From the NCBI GenBank assembly GCA_025617745.1, contig CM046870.1:3663285-3727284 (forward strand): a stretch of DNA of 64,000 bases. Reading direction: 5' to 3'. Position numbers and translations under genes: made by a program. Positions within the stretch are counted from its first letter, which is position 1. Each line of letters starts with the position of its first letter. The notes below the pieces were generated by a model, which was given only the letters and a program-made list of their open reading frames with translations, had not been told where the DNA came from and ran no database searches. The stretch comes from Heliocidaris erythrogramma (taxonomy: Eukaryota > Echinodermata > Echinoidea > Camarodonta > Echinometridae). Below are positions 36,774 through 46,487 of the stretch, in pieces.

Positions 36774-37175
36774 TATTATTACATATATGGGGAATTTTTA
36801 CAGGACAATTAATATTCATATTTTGCGCGGTGCGCAAATGACCTAATTCTGAGCGGTCATCATTCCCTGATATTTTCCCTGTTCCGGGTTTCACCATTCA
36901 CTTTGTGTACAAAAAGAGCGGTCAACATTGAGCCCGAGTAACATCCACCTTTTCTTGTCAGTGCGCTTTTATTAAAGTGCATACGTGCAGTATTGTGTAC
37001 GCGTTAAATTGTAGGCTTAAACAATGGATAGGCGCGGTAACAATTTACGTCACAATTGCTTGGCCAAGATTTCATACCTGCATGAATTATCTGAAATCAG
37101 AGAGACAGGCAAACAGACGTCTCCTTCATTGCTACAAGATAGGCATATACATGATATACATGATATAGGTAATAA

Positions 37176-37313
37176 TAATAATATTGACTGGCTCTACTTT
37201 AGGTTAATATCGAAAATGTTGCCCTTAAAAGAACCATATTGCCCTCGTCTTCGACTCGGGGCAATATGATTCTATTGCGGGCAACATTTTCGATGTCCCC
37301 CTCTAGGCCAGTC
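37176..37313. repeat. long imperfect palindrome 2
   Basis: AATATTGACTGGC...ATCGAAAATGTTGCCC on the left is mirrored by GGGCAACATTTTCGAT...GCCAGTCAATATT on the right, centred near 37,250. Arms are about 65 bp. Confidence 0.7.
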
Positions 37314-37411
37314 AATATTATATAAATGTTGACAATTATAAATTATATATGAATAATAGATATTGTGAAATCATTATTTATAAATTATGGAAATCGGTTA
37401 ATTCACTATAA

Positions 37412-37457
<46 letters not shown>

Positions 37458-37580
37458 CACACAATCAGGAAAAAGTAATGTGTTTAACACAGAACTAAGT
37501 ACATAATGATAATGAGCACTCTACTTAACTTTGTATTTTGATTTGTATTTGTATATATATATATATATATATATATTTAA

Positions 37581-37697
37581 TGCGAAAGGGAATGAGAGAA
37601 TAATGGTTGCGTAACTTAAATCAAAGTTCCCCAGACGACAGCTCTGGGGAATTTTGATTTAAGTTACGCAACCATTATTCTCTCATTTCTATTCGCA
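37581..37697. repeat. long palindrome 3, tRNA-repeat boundary
   Basis: Arms of about 55 bp (TGCGAAAGGGAATGAGAGAA ... GTTCCCCAGA and complement) fold around a 7-base loop. The right arm is the start of the tandem unit carrying the tRNA genes; the left arm is an inverted copy of it. Confidence 0.75.
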
Positions 37698-37934
37698 TCG
37701 TATTTATTTCCACGAGAGTTGCCAAAGCTGTTGAATATGTTTTTTCCTTACAATTGTTAATAATTATTGTAATGTATACATGTATCTCAAAGCATTCGCT
37801 TGGATCCAGCTGAGGCACGCGGCTTGTCTTTGTTCAAAACTCACCTGCCCCCGACAAAGGAATTAATTAATAAGGTTGAAGATTTGTCAAATCTGTCGGT
37901 CAATTGAATCTGGTGTCGCCGAAACCACTAACCC

Positions 37935-38006
37935 GTCTCCGTGGTCTAGTGGTTAAGGCATTGGCGTTCTAAGCCAACGACCCGGGTTCGATTCCCGGCG
38001 GAGACA
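37935..38006 (+). tRNA. tRNA-Arg(UCU) by anticodon
   Basis: Complete 72-nt cloverleaf. Acceptor GTCTCCG pairs fully with CGGAGAC. The D arm is GTCT/AGGC with an 8-base loop, the anticodon stem is TTGGC/GCCAA and the loop GTTCTAA gives anticodon TCT. The variable loop has 4 bases, the T arm is CCGGG-TTCGATT-CCCGG, and discriminator A is followed at once by TTTTTT, a Pol III terminator. A-box TGGTCTAGTGG and B-box GGTTCGATTCC are intact. The D-arm and T-arm halves resemble tRNA-Glu more than a standard tRNA-Arg, so the charged amino acid should be confirmed. Confidence 0.85.
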
Positions 38007-38351
38007 TTTTTTCAGCCTTTGCAAAAATTTCAAAAAGGGAGTACAGCTCTGGGGAACTTTGATTTAAGTTACGCAACCATTATTCTCTCATTTCCTTTCG
38101 CATTGTATATATATTTCCACGAGAGTTGCCAAAGCTGTTGTATATGTTATTTCCTCACAATATTGTTCTAATGTATACATATATTATTCTAATGTATACA
38201 TGTATCTCAAAGCATTCGCTTGGATCCAGCTGAGGCACGCGGCTTGTCTTTGTTCAAACTCACCTGCCCCCGACAACGGAATTAATTAATAAGGTTGAAG
38301 ATTTGCAATCTGTCGGTCAATTGAATCTGGTGTCGCCGAAACCACCAACCC

Positions 38352-38423
38352 GTTTCCGTGGTCTAGTGGTTAAGGCATTGGCGTTTTAAGCCAACAACCC
38401 GGGTTCGATTCCCGGCGGAGATA
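38352..38423 (+). tRNA. tRNA-like copy with UUU anticodon
   Basis: Differs from the copy at 37,935 by a few changes, all C-to-T or G-to-A. The acceptor becomes GTTTCCG/CGGAGAT with two wobble pairs, the loop becomes GTTTTAA (anticodon TTT, Lys by code), and the variable loop becomes CAAC. The A- and B-boxes and the T-run terminator (TTTTTT) are kept. It may be a decaying copy or an anticodon-shifted gene. Confidence 0.65.
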
Positions 38424-38519
38424 TTTTTTGCAGCCTTTGTTCAAAAATTTCAAAAAGGGAGTACAGCTCTGGGGAACTTTGATTTAAGTTACGCAACCAT
38501 TATTCTCTCATTTCCTTTC

Positions 38520-38564
<45 letters not shown>

Positions 38565-38702
38565 CGAATAAGATCATTATTTACCTTCATTATTTATAAA
38601 TAATAAAAATGTGTAAATCATTATTTACATAATAATAAATCATAATTTACAGTGAAAAGAATACAAATCATGATTTACAAATAATTGTTATAGTGAACTT
38701 AA

Positions 38703-39601
38703 AGGAGAATTACGCTCAAAAATAAAGACGATAGTGTTCAAAGGTGTTATTAATTCCTTCTTGTTAGACTATATGGCTTCGCGTCAAAATATACGAGATC
38801 GATACGAATCAAATTTTTCTGAGCAAAATTTACCATCTGCTAGCAATATGTATCGTCTGCTAGCAGCACATGGGGGCTGCCATTTTGTTTATGTGTACAA
38901 GAAGATTTTCTTTATCCAAATGCTCAATTGCCTTTTTCAAAAATTAAAAACCCATTTGAGATTAAAAATATAGAATAGATATGTCAATTTATTTTTAAAC
39001 TGAAGATTTCCTTCTATATTTCTGTTGAAAATCGATATTCGCTTTATAGAAATCTATTTTCTCGATACTGGACGTATGGGACGGAGCAAATTAATTCAAA
39101 TTTTATGGATGCTTCTTCCCTGAGCATCTATAGCGGCAAACTATGCATTCACCTGCTTTCGGATAATGGACTTGAAAAGTCAGAATGCATGCTGCATATA
39201 TTATGTTCTGCTCTGTTTGGCAAACCCAAGAAAATAGATTTTTGTTAAGCAAAACCAGACAATTTAAAAGTATCATTATAAAGATTTAATTTTTATAATA
39301 TATGTAAACACCCACTTTATATTTTCCGTCACATATGGGATTTTAGGTAATGAAGAAAATCAATTTCGGATTTGGATTCAAAATATCTTCCTGACTGGAA
39401 CATTTCTCAATGGTTCATGTACAACTCCAAATCAGCAAGAAAATGGCAGCCCCCATGTAAATCAGTAAGAGACGATACTGGGTGTTGGAATATCTTTATA
39501 CCCTTTTCTGATATCTTATTGGAAAATGATTTAGGCCAATAAGTAGGAAGATATTACACCTTCCAATATAAGTAAATTTGTCATCAGGGCTTAATTCTCC
39601 T
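38703..39601. mobile_element. TTAA-flanked MITE
   Basis: Inverted ends AGGAGAATTA and TAATTCTCCT are flanked by TTAA (38,699-38,702 and 39,602-39,605), as in piggyBac-type insertions. Inner arms match too: CATGGGGGCTGCCATTTT near 38,869 against AAAATGGCAGCCCCCATG near 39,441. About 900 bp, no transposase. Confidence 0.7.
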
Positions 39602-39924
39602 TTAACAATGAATTATTTTTAAATAATTGAGCTAAATTATAAATTTAGAAACGGTGCCTCATAGATCTGTGTCTCTGTATGTTAACTTGCATTTTTTTTA
39701 TTTTGTTTTGATTTTGAAAGTATTGAAGATGTTTTCCTATAGCCTTGTAGTAATGCACTTGTCATCCTTTATGCTCCATTTATGCGATATGAAATATAAC
39801 ATAAAACTAAAACTGAAAAATGGAACCGAAGTCGATTTTTTAATGTGTCAACAGCCTCACCGACTACGATAGCGACTACCATTCCAAAGACGAGCCAAAG
39901 TTATCAAGCCAGGATTCTATTTCT

Positions 39925-40195
39925 CTCCTACTCACTCTCTCCCCCACTCTCTCTCTCTCTCTCTCCCTCTTATTCTTTCTCCTGCTTCTCTCTTTCTATC
40001 TCTTTCCCCCTCCCTTCCTCTTTACTCACTGTCTCTCTCTGTCTCCCTCTCCCTCCCTCACATACACACTCTCTCTCCCTCTCTCTCTCCCCCCTCTCTC
40101 TCTCTCCCTCTCATTCTTTCTCTTGCTTCTCTCTTTCTATCTCTTCCCCCTCCCTTTCTCTTTACTCATTGTCCTCTCTCTCTCTCTCTCTCTCG
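39925..40195 (+). repeat. CT-rich low-complexity tract
   Basis: Long (CT)n-rich DNA with an internal duplication about 138 bp apart (CTTGCTTCTCTCTTTCTATC-type block). Frames through it are artefacts. Just upstream, 39,853-39,898 can encode a Thr-rich PTTIATTIPKTSQ after an ACAG acceptor, a possible stalk segment for the lectin gene, with low confidence. Confidence 0.7.
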
Positions 40196-40801
40196 CAATC
40201 TTTCACTCACTCTCCCTTCTTGTCTTTTGTATCTGTCTTCCCTCTCAAACAATCTTTCTTTGCGTCTCTCCCTTCTCTACTTCAATTCAGGTGTGTCACT
40301 GAAACACTTTTTAAGGAGGAGGTGGTGTCGGACCAAAATTCAAAGAAATAAAATAGTTGCATTTCATCCGTCATCTAGGAATTACACCTTCCTTGTTTTA
40401 GTCATCTTGTTTAGGTCATATTCCCTGATCATTTTACTGACTACGGAGTCTACGACAGCGCCCAAGAAGAGCCCTACGATGACATCGAAACCCAGCAATA
40501 GAAACAAAGGAAGCTGCACATATGATTTGATCATTATCATAATAGGTTTAATGTTATGGAAAATCCCCCCCCCCCCTCGCTCTCTCTCACCTCCAAATGG
40601 ACAACACAACTGAGGAATAACACTCTAGAAGTTAGGCTGAACTTTCTATGTTAATGAGTATATCATTTCTTTAGACTTCACATTGATCATTACACCTGTA
40701 TTATTTTTTAATGTTTGTCTTTGCATATATCCGTTTCTACTCAATAATCGTTAATTTATCATGTTCTTTAAAATGGACCAATTCACATTTTGTTATCATA
40801 G

Positions 40802-41191
40802 CATGTACATATCCTCCGCTGGAATATCAGAATAAGGGATCGTGCTATCATTTTAGCACTAGCAAGGTGAATCATGCTTCCGCAGTCTCCGCTTGTTCCC
40901 AATACGGATCGCATCTGGTCTTCATCGGGTCCAAAGTGGAACAAGACTTCATTGTGAGGCATATGCAGTACCCCAAGATGGACTACTGGATCGGTCTGAC
41001 CGGCAACTCTTCTACGTCACTCAGATGGTCGGGCGGATCACGTCTTAACATACAACAATTTTGCCAAGAAGGATTCGTTCAATGAAGGAGGGGAGTGTTT
41101 TCGAATCGTGTCATTCGGGAAACACATATGGTATGATAGAAATTGCTCCTACAATTTCAGATACATTTGCGAGAAAGAAATGGAGGAATAA
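40802..41191 (+). pseudogene. C-type lectin-like domain exon, copy B (frameshifted)
   Basis: The fullest lectin copy: CTYPPLEYQNKGSCYHFS, ASAVSACSQYGSHLVFIGSK, VEQDFIVRHMQYPKMDYWIG, LTGNSSTSLRWSGGSRL, then one extra A shifts the frame before NNFAKKDSFNEGGECFRIV and WYDRNCSYNFRYICEKEMEE-stop. All expected cysteines (GSCYHF, SACSQYG, GECF, RNCSYN, YICE) are present across the two frames, and the family's EPN/QPD motif is absent. Acceptor TTATCATAG is conserved with copy A. An upstream segment at about 40,433-40,500 can encode LTTESTTAPKKSPTMTSKPS, a possible Thr-rich stalk, but lacks clear splice sites. Confidence 0.75.
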
Positions 41192-41337
41192 TGATTTTAT
41201 CTGTTTCTTTATTCAAATTTTTCATACTGTCTGGTTGCATCACTGATTGCATCATGATAGCTATAGGTTTGTGGGCGACATCGGGTAAAAGAAGAACCTC
41301 CTAAAATAAAAGAAAATTAAAAAAAATAATACAAATA

Positions 41338-42178
41338 CCTACGGATTGGAAAAAACCCAAACTTAGACAAGGTTTTGAACGAACAAAATGTAGACCTAGA
41401 GATTGTACACTTTTTAAAACTGATTCGGAATCATTTTTAGAAAATATGGCAACGAGGAAATTTTATCGCATTCTTGTTACAAGGATCTTAGTTCCTCCAA
41501 CTTCTCAAAAAAAAAATGCCAGGGAATCAGATATCGCAAACAGTGAATGGAAAAGTATTTATTTATTACCTTTTATATCAACTCTTGATATCAGAACAAT
41601 ATTTCAACACGAGATTAATATGAATTGTCCGTCAACAAATTATAGATTATACAAGATGAAACTAGTTGATTCTGATTTATTTACATCCTGTAAAAAACTG
41701 TTTGAAACAATTTAACGTATTTTCTGGGAATGTGAGCACACAAGCCTTATTTGTTAAAATTTCAAACTTGGTACAAAGAGAATACAAATTTGAATATATG
41801 TTTGAATTATAAGGAAATAATTATTACTTGGTATTGACTGGCATTTATTTTGGTTAAAATTATTATTTACAATGTTCGATACAAAAAACACACCCCTCAT
41901 TTAGTGATTTTCAGTACGAATTAAATTTCATTATTCTTTGGAAAATAGGTGGCGTTAAAAAACAACGCAATGGAGAAATTGTTTAAGAAGTGGCAAAAGC
42001 TAGATTTGAATACACTATTAGAGTGACATTTATTGTTTATTATGATACAATACAGTCCGTTGTGTTTTGTTGAAGTTTTTATTGTTAAATTGTTTAAATT
42101 TGTATAATTGTTTTATTATATTGTTTTATTACCTCCAGGATTGGGCTTTCAATAAAATATGCCTCTCCTTAGGGGGTT
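41338..42178 (+). mobile_element. LINE 3' remnant, copy B
   Basis: Same reverse-transcriptase C-terminal tail as at 29,219 (WKSIYLLPFISTLDIRTIFQ, NYRLYKMKLVDSDLFTSCKK, then FWECE in another frame). It was carried by the duplication, not inserted independently. Confidence 0.6.
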
Positions 42179-42442
42179 GAAATACACACACACACACACA
42201 CCCCCGCGCGCCCACAGTTAAACACACACACAAAAAAAAGCTTTGAGTCATGCCATTGTAAAGAAGAGGGGTAGTAGTGTATATGTATGTAGATTTACTT
42301 TACTTTATCATGGCCTTGTTACTACATAAGTTCGTAAACCGTTTGATATGAACTCGAACATTTTGTTATAAAATTATGTTAGAAGTAAGCTCAAGTGTCC
42401 CATTTAAAGAGAGCAGAATAATATTTTAGGCATAACAAGTGA

Positions 42443-43669
42443 CAGTTGAACAACACATTTAAATACCACACAGTTCATTCTCTGTTTTTCTTGTGCCACG
42501 TTTTATTATCATTTTTTTTTGTCATTAAGATTTTGTAATGGGGCCGCACTAAAGCGTATCTGAAGAGGGCAAGGGGGTAATTTGCGCCCACCCCCTGACA
42601 AATTTCCAGCCATGTCAAGAAAATAAGTGATAACATACTTCTCAATCATTATGATTCAATTTTTATTTTTTTTCGAAGTTGATTGTATCCATATTGCTCT
42701 TACAACCGTATAAATCAATGTGCACTTTTCAAAAACTTTATCGCTCGGTCGCAAAATTAGGGACTGGAAAGGGACTTTCTCTGGATCACCATAGGCTCGG
42801 ATGTAACCCATGAAGCCAAAGTCCAGATAAGCCACCTTAGGTGGGCCTTAAAAAAATTCTTAGAGCCAAAGTGGGCCTCGAGTTTCTAACATATCCATTA
42901 AGTCATGCTTGATTAAGCAAATTAAATACTTCAATTGATTGATTTGAAATATTACTTGTTTGTGAGTTGTGACATTTAAGCTAGGTAGCTTACTTCCGAT
43001 GTTAGAAAAGGACTACAGATGATCATTAGAGAAAGGTAAATAAGCAAATTAAATACTTCAATTGATTGATTTGAAATATTACTTGTTTGTGAGTTGTGAC
43101 ATTTAAGCTAGGTAGCTTACTTCCGATGTTAGAAAAGGACTACAGATGATCATTAGAGAAAGGTAAATAAGTTGAAATCAATTTATCATTGCGACGATTA
43201 ATCGATATCAGTCAATCATACGGTATCAAGCAGATAATCATGAAATCAAGCAATAATTGCCATGGCAATATTTACTGCACTGACACACAGCACACGAAGA
43301 ATATCACATGAACACATAAATGACTATATGCATCCTATTCACCCCACTCCACCATTACCCCCACCACTAAATATTCCCGAATCTCAAATCATTATTCTCT
43401 TTCCCACCCTATCCCCAGTTAAAAACTAATCCTCATTGGCATCAATTGTGATTTGCATCCAATGATGTCTACTGACATATCCTCTGGATTAAATGAGGGA
43501 ATGATTGGTTAGTTAATTCTGTTTCGTTGAAACAGGATTTGCTTTTCAGTGAATTTAAAAACACCTTAGATTTTTCTTCAAGGACACCATGATTTTCCCA
43601 AGATTCTTCGCAGCTATAAATTTCTGACGACAAGATAACATGTTGAAATTTGTTGCGATCAAAACTACC
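42443..43669. other. unit B-specific DNA left of DIRS
   Basis: Non-coding. Contains the 127-bp tandem duplication and, at about 43,503-43,519, a short match to the unit A junction. A minus-strand frame at 43,469-43,672 has no recognisable domain. Confidence 0.5.
42914..43167 (+). repeat. 127-bp tandem duplication
   Basis: Two adjacent 127-bp copies (from TAAGCAAATTAAATACTTCA at 42,914 and 43,041) appear identical along their whole length. Either very recent or an assembly duplication. Confidence 0.85.
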
Positions 43670-43696
43670 CAAATTTACTGCAATAAATCATATATA

Positions 43697-43841
43697 CCTA
43701 CCTATTATGCCTGTAGTCTTGACTACGGGACCCCTTCGAGAATTATCACACATGTGTCACAATATTGTGCGCACCCCCCGTAATCCTATTGTCCCCTTCG
43801 CCACTCACGCGCGTCAATACGCTACGGCCATCTTCCTCTTT
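43697..43841 (+). repeat. DIRS left inverted terminal repeat
   Basis: About 145 bp, from ACCTACCTATTATGCCTGTA to ATCTTCCTCTT, matching the complement of 49,633-49,783 with only a few differences. The outermost bases differ between the two ends, as is normal in DIRS elements. Confidence 0.9.
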
Positions 43842-44265
43842 CTTGCTCGCCCCCGACGAGTTAGGACGTATAGTCACAGCGCTCCTGAAATCAGGTCGTA
43901 TAGTATCTTTTTGGTGCGCTTTTTCACATAGTTAAAGCACTTTTAGGTACCTATATTCGTTTAGATTATAGTACTTTGTGTTTTATTAGTCACTCTTGCC
44001 GATTGCAAGGGATTTTTTGATTCCCTTTCTTGGCATTTATTTTTCTCTTTCACGGTCAGCCCCACGTAGATATTTCCGTGTTTGCGGGTGTTTCCGTTTG
44101 TCACCGAGCCTTCGGGTTCGGCGTTTATTCTTACGGTTTTTAGGCTGTGAAAATTTCTTTAGTGCGTATCTCCCAAATAATTTTACCCTTATTTACTGCA
44201 TTCAGTTGAAGTATTTCTTATTTTGAAAAAAAAGTATACTTTATTGTCTGTTTTATTGCAGTGGT

Positions 44266-46487
44266 ATGGATTCGGAAGAAGAAGCAGCTAGGTCAAGGAG
44301 ACCTGCTTCTTCCGAAGAGTCGTCTAGCAAGACGACTCGGCCTTCCAGAACTCCCCCGAGTACTGCGGTACACGGGGGAGGGAGGAGGGCTAAGGGTAAG
44401 TTGCCTAGTGGTGTTTCCTTGCAGAGTTTGCCAGTCTCGGAGCTTGCGGCTTCGGGACGGGTGGCGTTAACTGAATCGGGATTGTCAACTCCGAAGCCCG
44501 TGGTTTCGGGGTGGGTGGCGTCAGATTCTAGTGGTTTGGATATCTCGAATCCAATCCCCCGGTCGCTGAGACCAGGGGGGGGGGGGGGGGGGGACTACGG
44601 TAAGGCACTACTGCAGGGCAGCCCACGGGCTTAGTCCATGTTGGTCTGGGTTCTCAAACCCTAGCCCCCGGCAAACGCCATATGGGGGAACGAGTACTTC
44701 CTGGGCTGTCTACATTGCCAGCTAATGGGAATGCTCGAGCTAACAATTATGGACGCTCTTCGGAGCAACAGGTGTTTTCACCTGAGTGCGTGACTACTAG
44801 TGCTCCCCTATTGCTGCTTTCGAGCGGTCCAATAGCGGGTTCACACGCCTTTAGTAGTCATCGGGCACATACCGAGTCATCTCGGTCTGCCCACGCACTG
44901 GGAGCTTTTAGCTCCCAACCCAAGGCTACTGCATCTTCTTGCTTAGCCAATATGGGTGATTTGGGCGATTCTCTAGGCTTACGCCATGAGCGCTCCAATC
45001 CCTTTATGGGAAGTGAACGCCCCTCCGCGGAGGGATCGGTTTGTGTTTCCGAAGAGGCTTCGGGGACCCGAACGAATCCGATTAAGCGTTCTAAGAAAAG
45101 GGTTTCGGCTACGACTTTTGTCGAGCCAGCGAAGAAAAAGGCCAAGAAGAAGGCAAAAAGTGGCAAGGCTTTGCCGGCCTCTTGCCCGTCTGGCCTGGCT
45201 AACCCAGCTAGCTCCTCTCAAGCTGACATGTTCAGTATGATGCGGGCTTTTGCTCAGAATCAGGGTTGGTCCTTTGTACCGGCTACTTCAACCCTGACTT
45301 CTGTCCCTATTCAGGGATCTCGCCTTGAGTCTAATCAGCCTTTTGTGATTGATTCCTCTTTGTCTGAGTCGGATTCGCATGTGCCTCCTATTCCCGCGGC
45401 CCTTGGGGCTCCGCCGGGCGAGGAGACTTTTGTTGAACCATGCGGGGCTCTGCCTGCGGAGGCCTTTGTTAGTGCTCCTTTGTCTCATTCCACTCGGGTG
45501 GAACCAGATTCGGATGTGGCTTCTCAAGCTTCGGTTCCCGAATCGCTTGGGCAGGCGGAGTCTCAATCGCTTGCTCTTCGCGGGGTAGAAGCGATTGCTT
45601 TGTTGTCCAAATATCTCCCTGAATTTCAGTCAACCCGCGCGCAGGGTTCGACTTCGCGTTGGAAATTTAAGCAGCAGGATTCCTCTGAGGGTATCGCTCT
45701 TGAGGAGGTTTTCAAGCTGGAGTATGACCGCATTGAGGCCGCGCTGTTGATTAAGCGCTCTAATGCGGTCAAGGGTAAGGCCTTTGCCTTTTGTTCTCAG
45801 GACCAAGACAGCTTTTTTAAGGCTAAGACTCTGTCTCCTGAGATTTTGGAGGTTGGTCGTCGCTTACGGGCGACTAATCCGCTTACCTCCGCCGCTTTCA
45901 AGGCGGAGGATAAGATCTGGTCTAATATTGAAAACCAGGTTAGGTCGGGGATGCGTTTGTCGGCGTTTCAAGGGTTTCTCTCCGACCTTAGGTCCAGGGC
46001 GGAGGAGTTGAATGTTACCGATGGTGACAAGCTGATTATTGACGACCTGTTGCATACTCTTTTTTGTCTGCAGTGGTCGCAGCTTTCCACCGCAGCTGCT
46101 TCGGTTACGTTCCGTCGCAGGACCTCGGCTCTCTCGGAACTGGGTGTTAGAGAGTCGGGCATTGCTCAACTTCTCCGAGATGTTCCGTCTCGGGGTCCTT
46201 CGCTTTTTGGTGGTAAATTCGCTACGGTTTTTCAGAGAGAGATCGATGCGCGTAAGCAGATCTTGGATATGACTAAGCAGTTTCACACTAGCTCTAAGCC
46301 AACGCGGGCCCCTGTTCAGCGTAGACCTGCTGGTCCCGTTTCGGGTCAACGCAGTCGCGTGTCTAGGGTCCCGCCTCCTGAGCCACAGCCAGCTCCTTCT
46401 CGTGGGAGAGGGAGTCGTGGCAGGGGCATGTCGAGAGGTACTCGTGGTAAGGCGATGGCTTCGCAGAAGGCCAAGCCTGGGTTTTGA
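44266..46487 (+). CDS. DIRS gag-like region
   Basis: Ser/Pro-rich N-terminal part, a lysine-rich stretch (KKAKKKAKSGK), a structured middle part (LEEVFKLEYDRIEAALLIKR, NPLTSAAFKAEDKIWSNIEN) and an Arg/Gly-rich tail (RGRGSRGRGMSRGTRGK) that probably binds RNA. Its end overlaps the start of the next frame, an arrangement the family is known to use. Not a host gene. Confidence 0.8.

Larger units (their letters stand above)
37641..38520 (+). repeat. tandem ~405-420-bp tRNA-bearing units
   Basis: Units start GCTCTGGGGAAYTTTGATTT at 37,641, 38,046 and 38,466; the third stops after about 55 bp in a (TA)n run. Each full unit carries one tRNA-like gene at the same offset. (TA)n microsatellites flank the cluster at about 37,418-37,455, 37,555-37,576 and 38,526-38,563. 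Confidence 0.85.

Noticed and set aside
39845-40351. 168-codon plus frame rich in Ser, Leu and Pro
   Set aside because: Translation of a CT-rich low-complexity tract. Only the short Thr-rich start might be coding.
44858-46349. Other-strand and other-frame open frames inside the DIRS gag-like region
   Set aside because: GC-rich sequence keeps alternative frames open; none has a recognisable domain.
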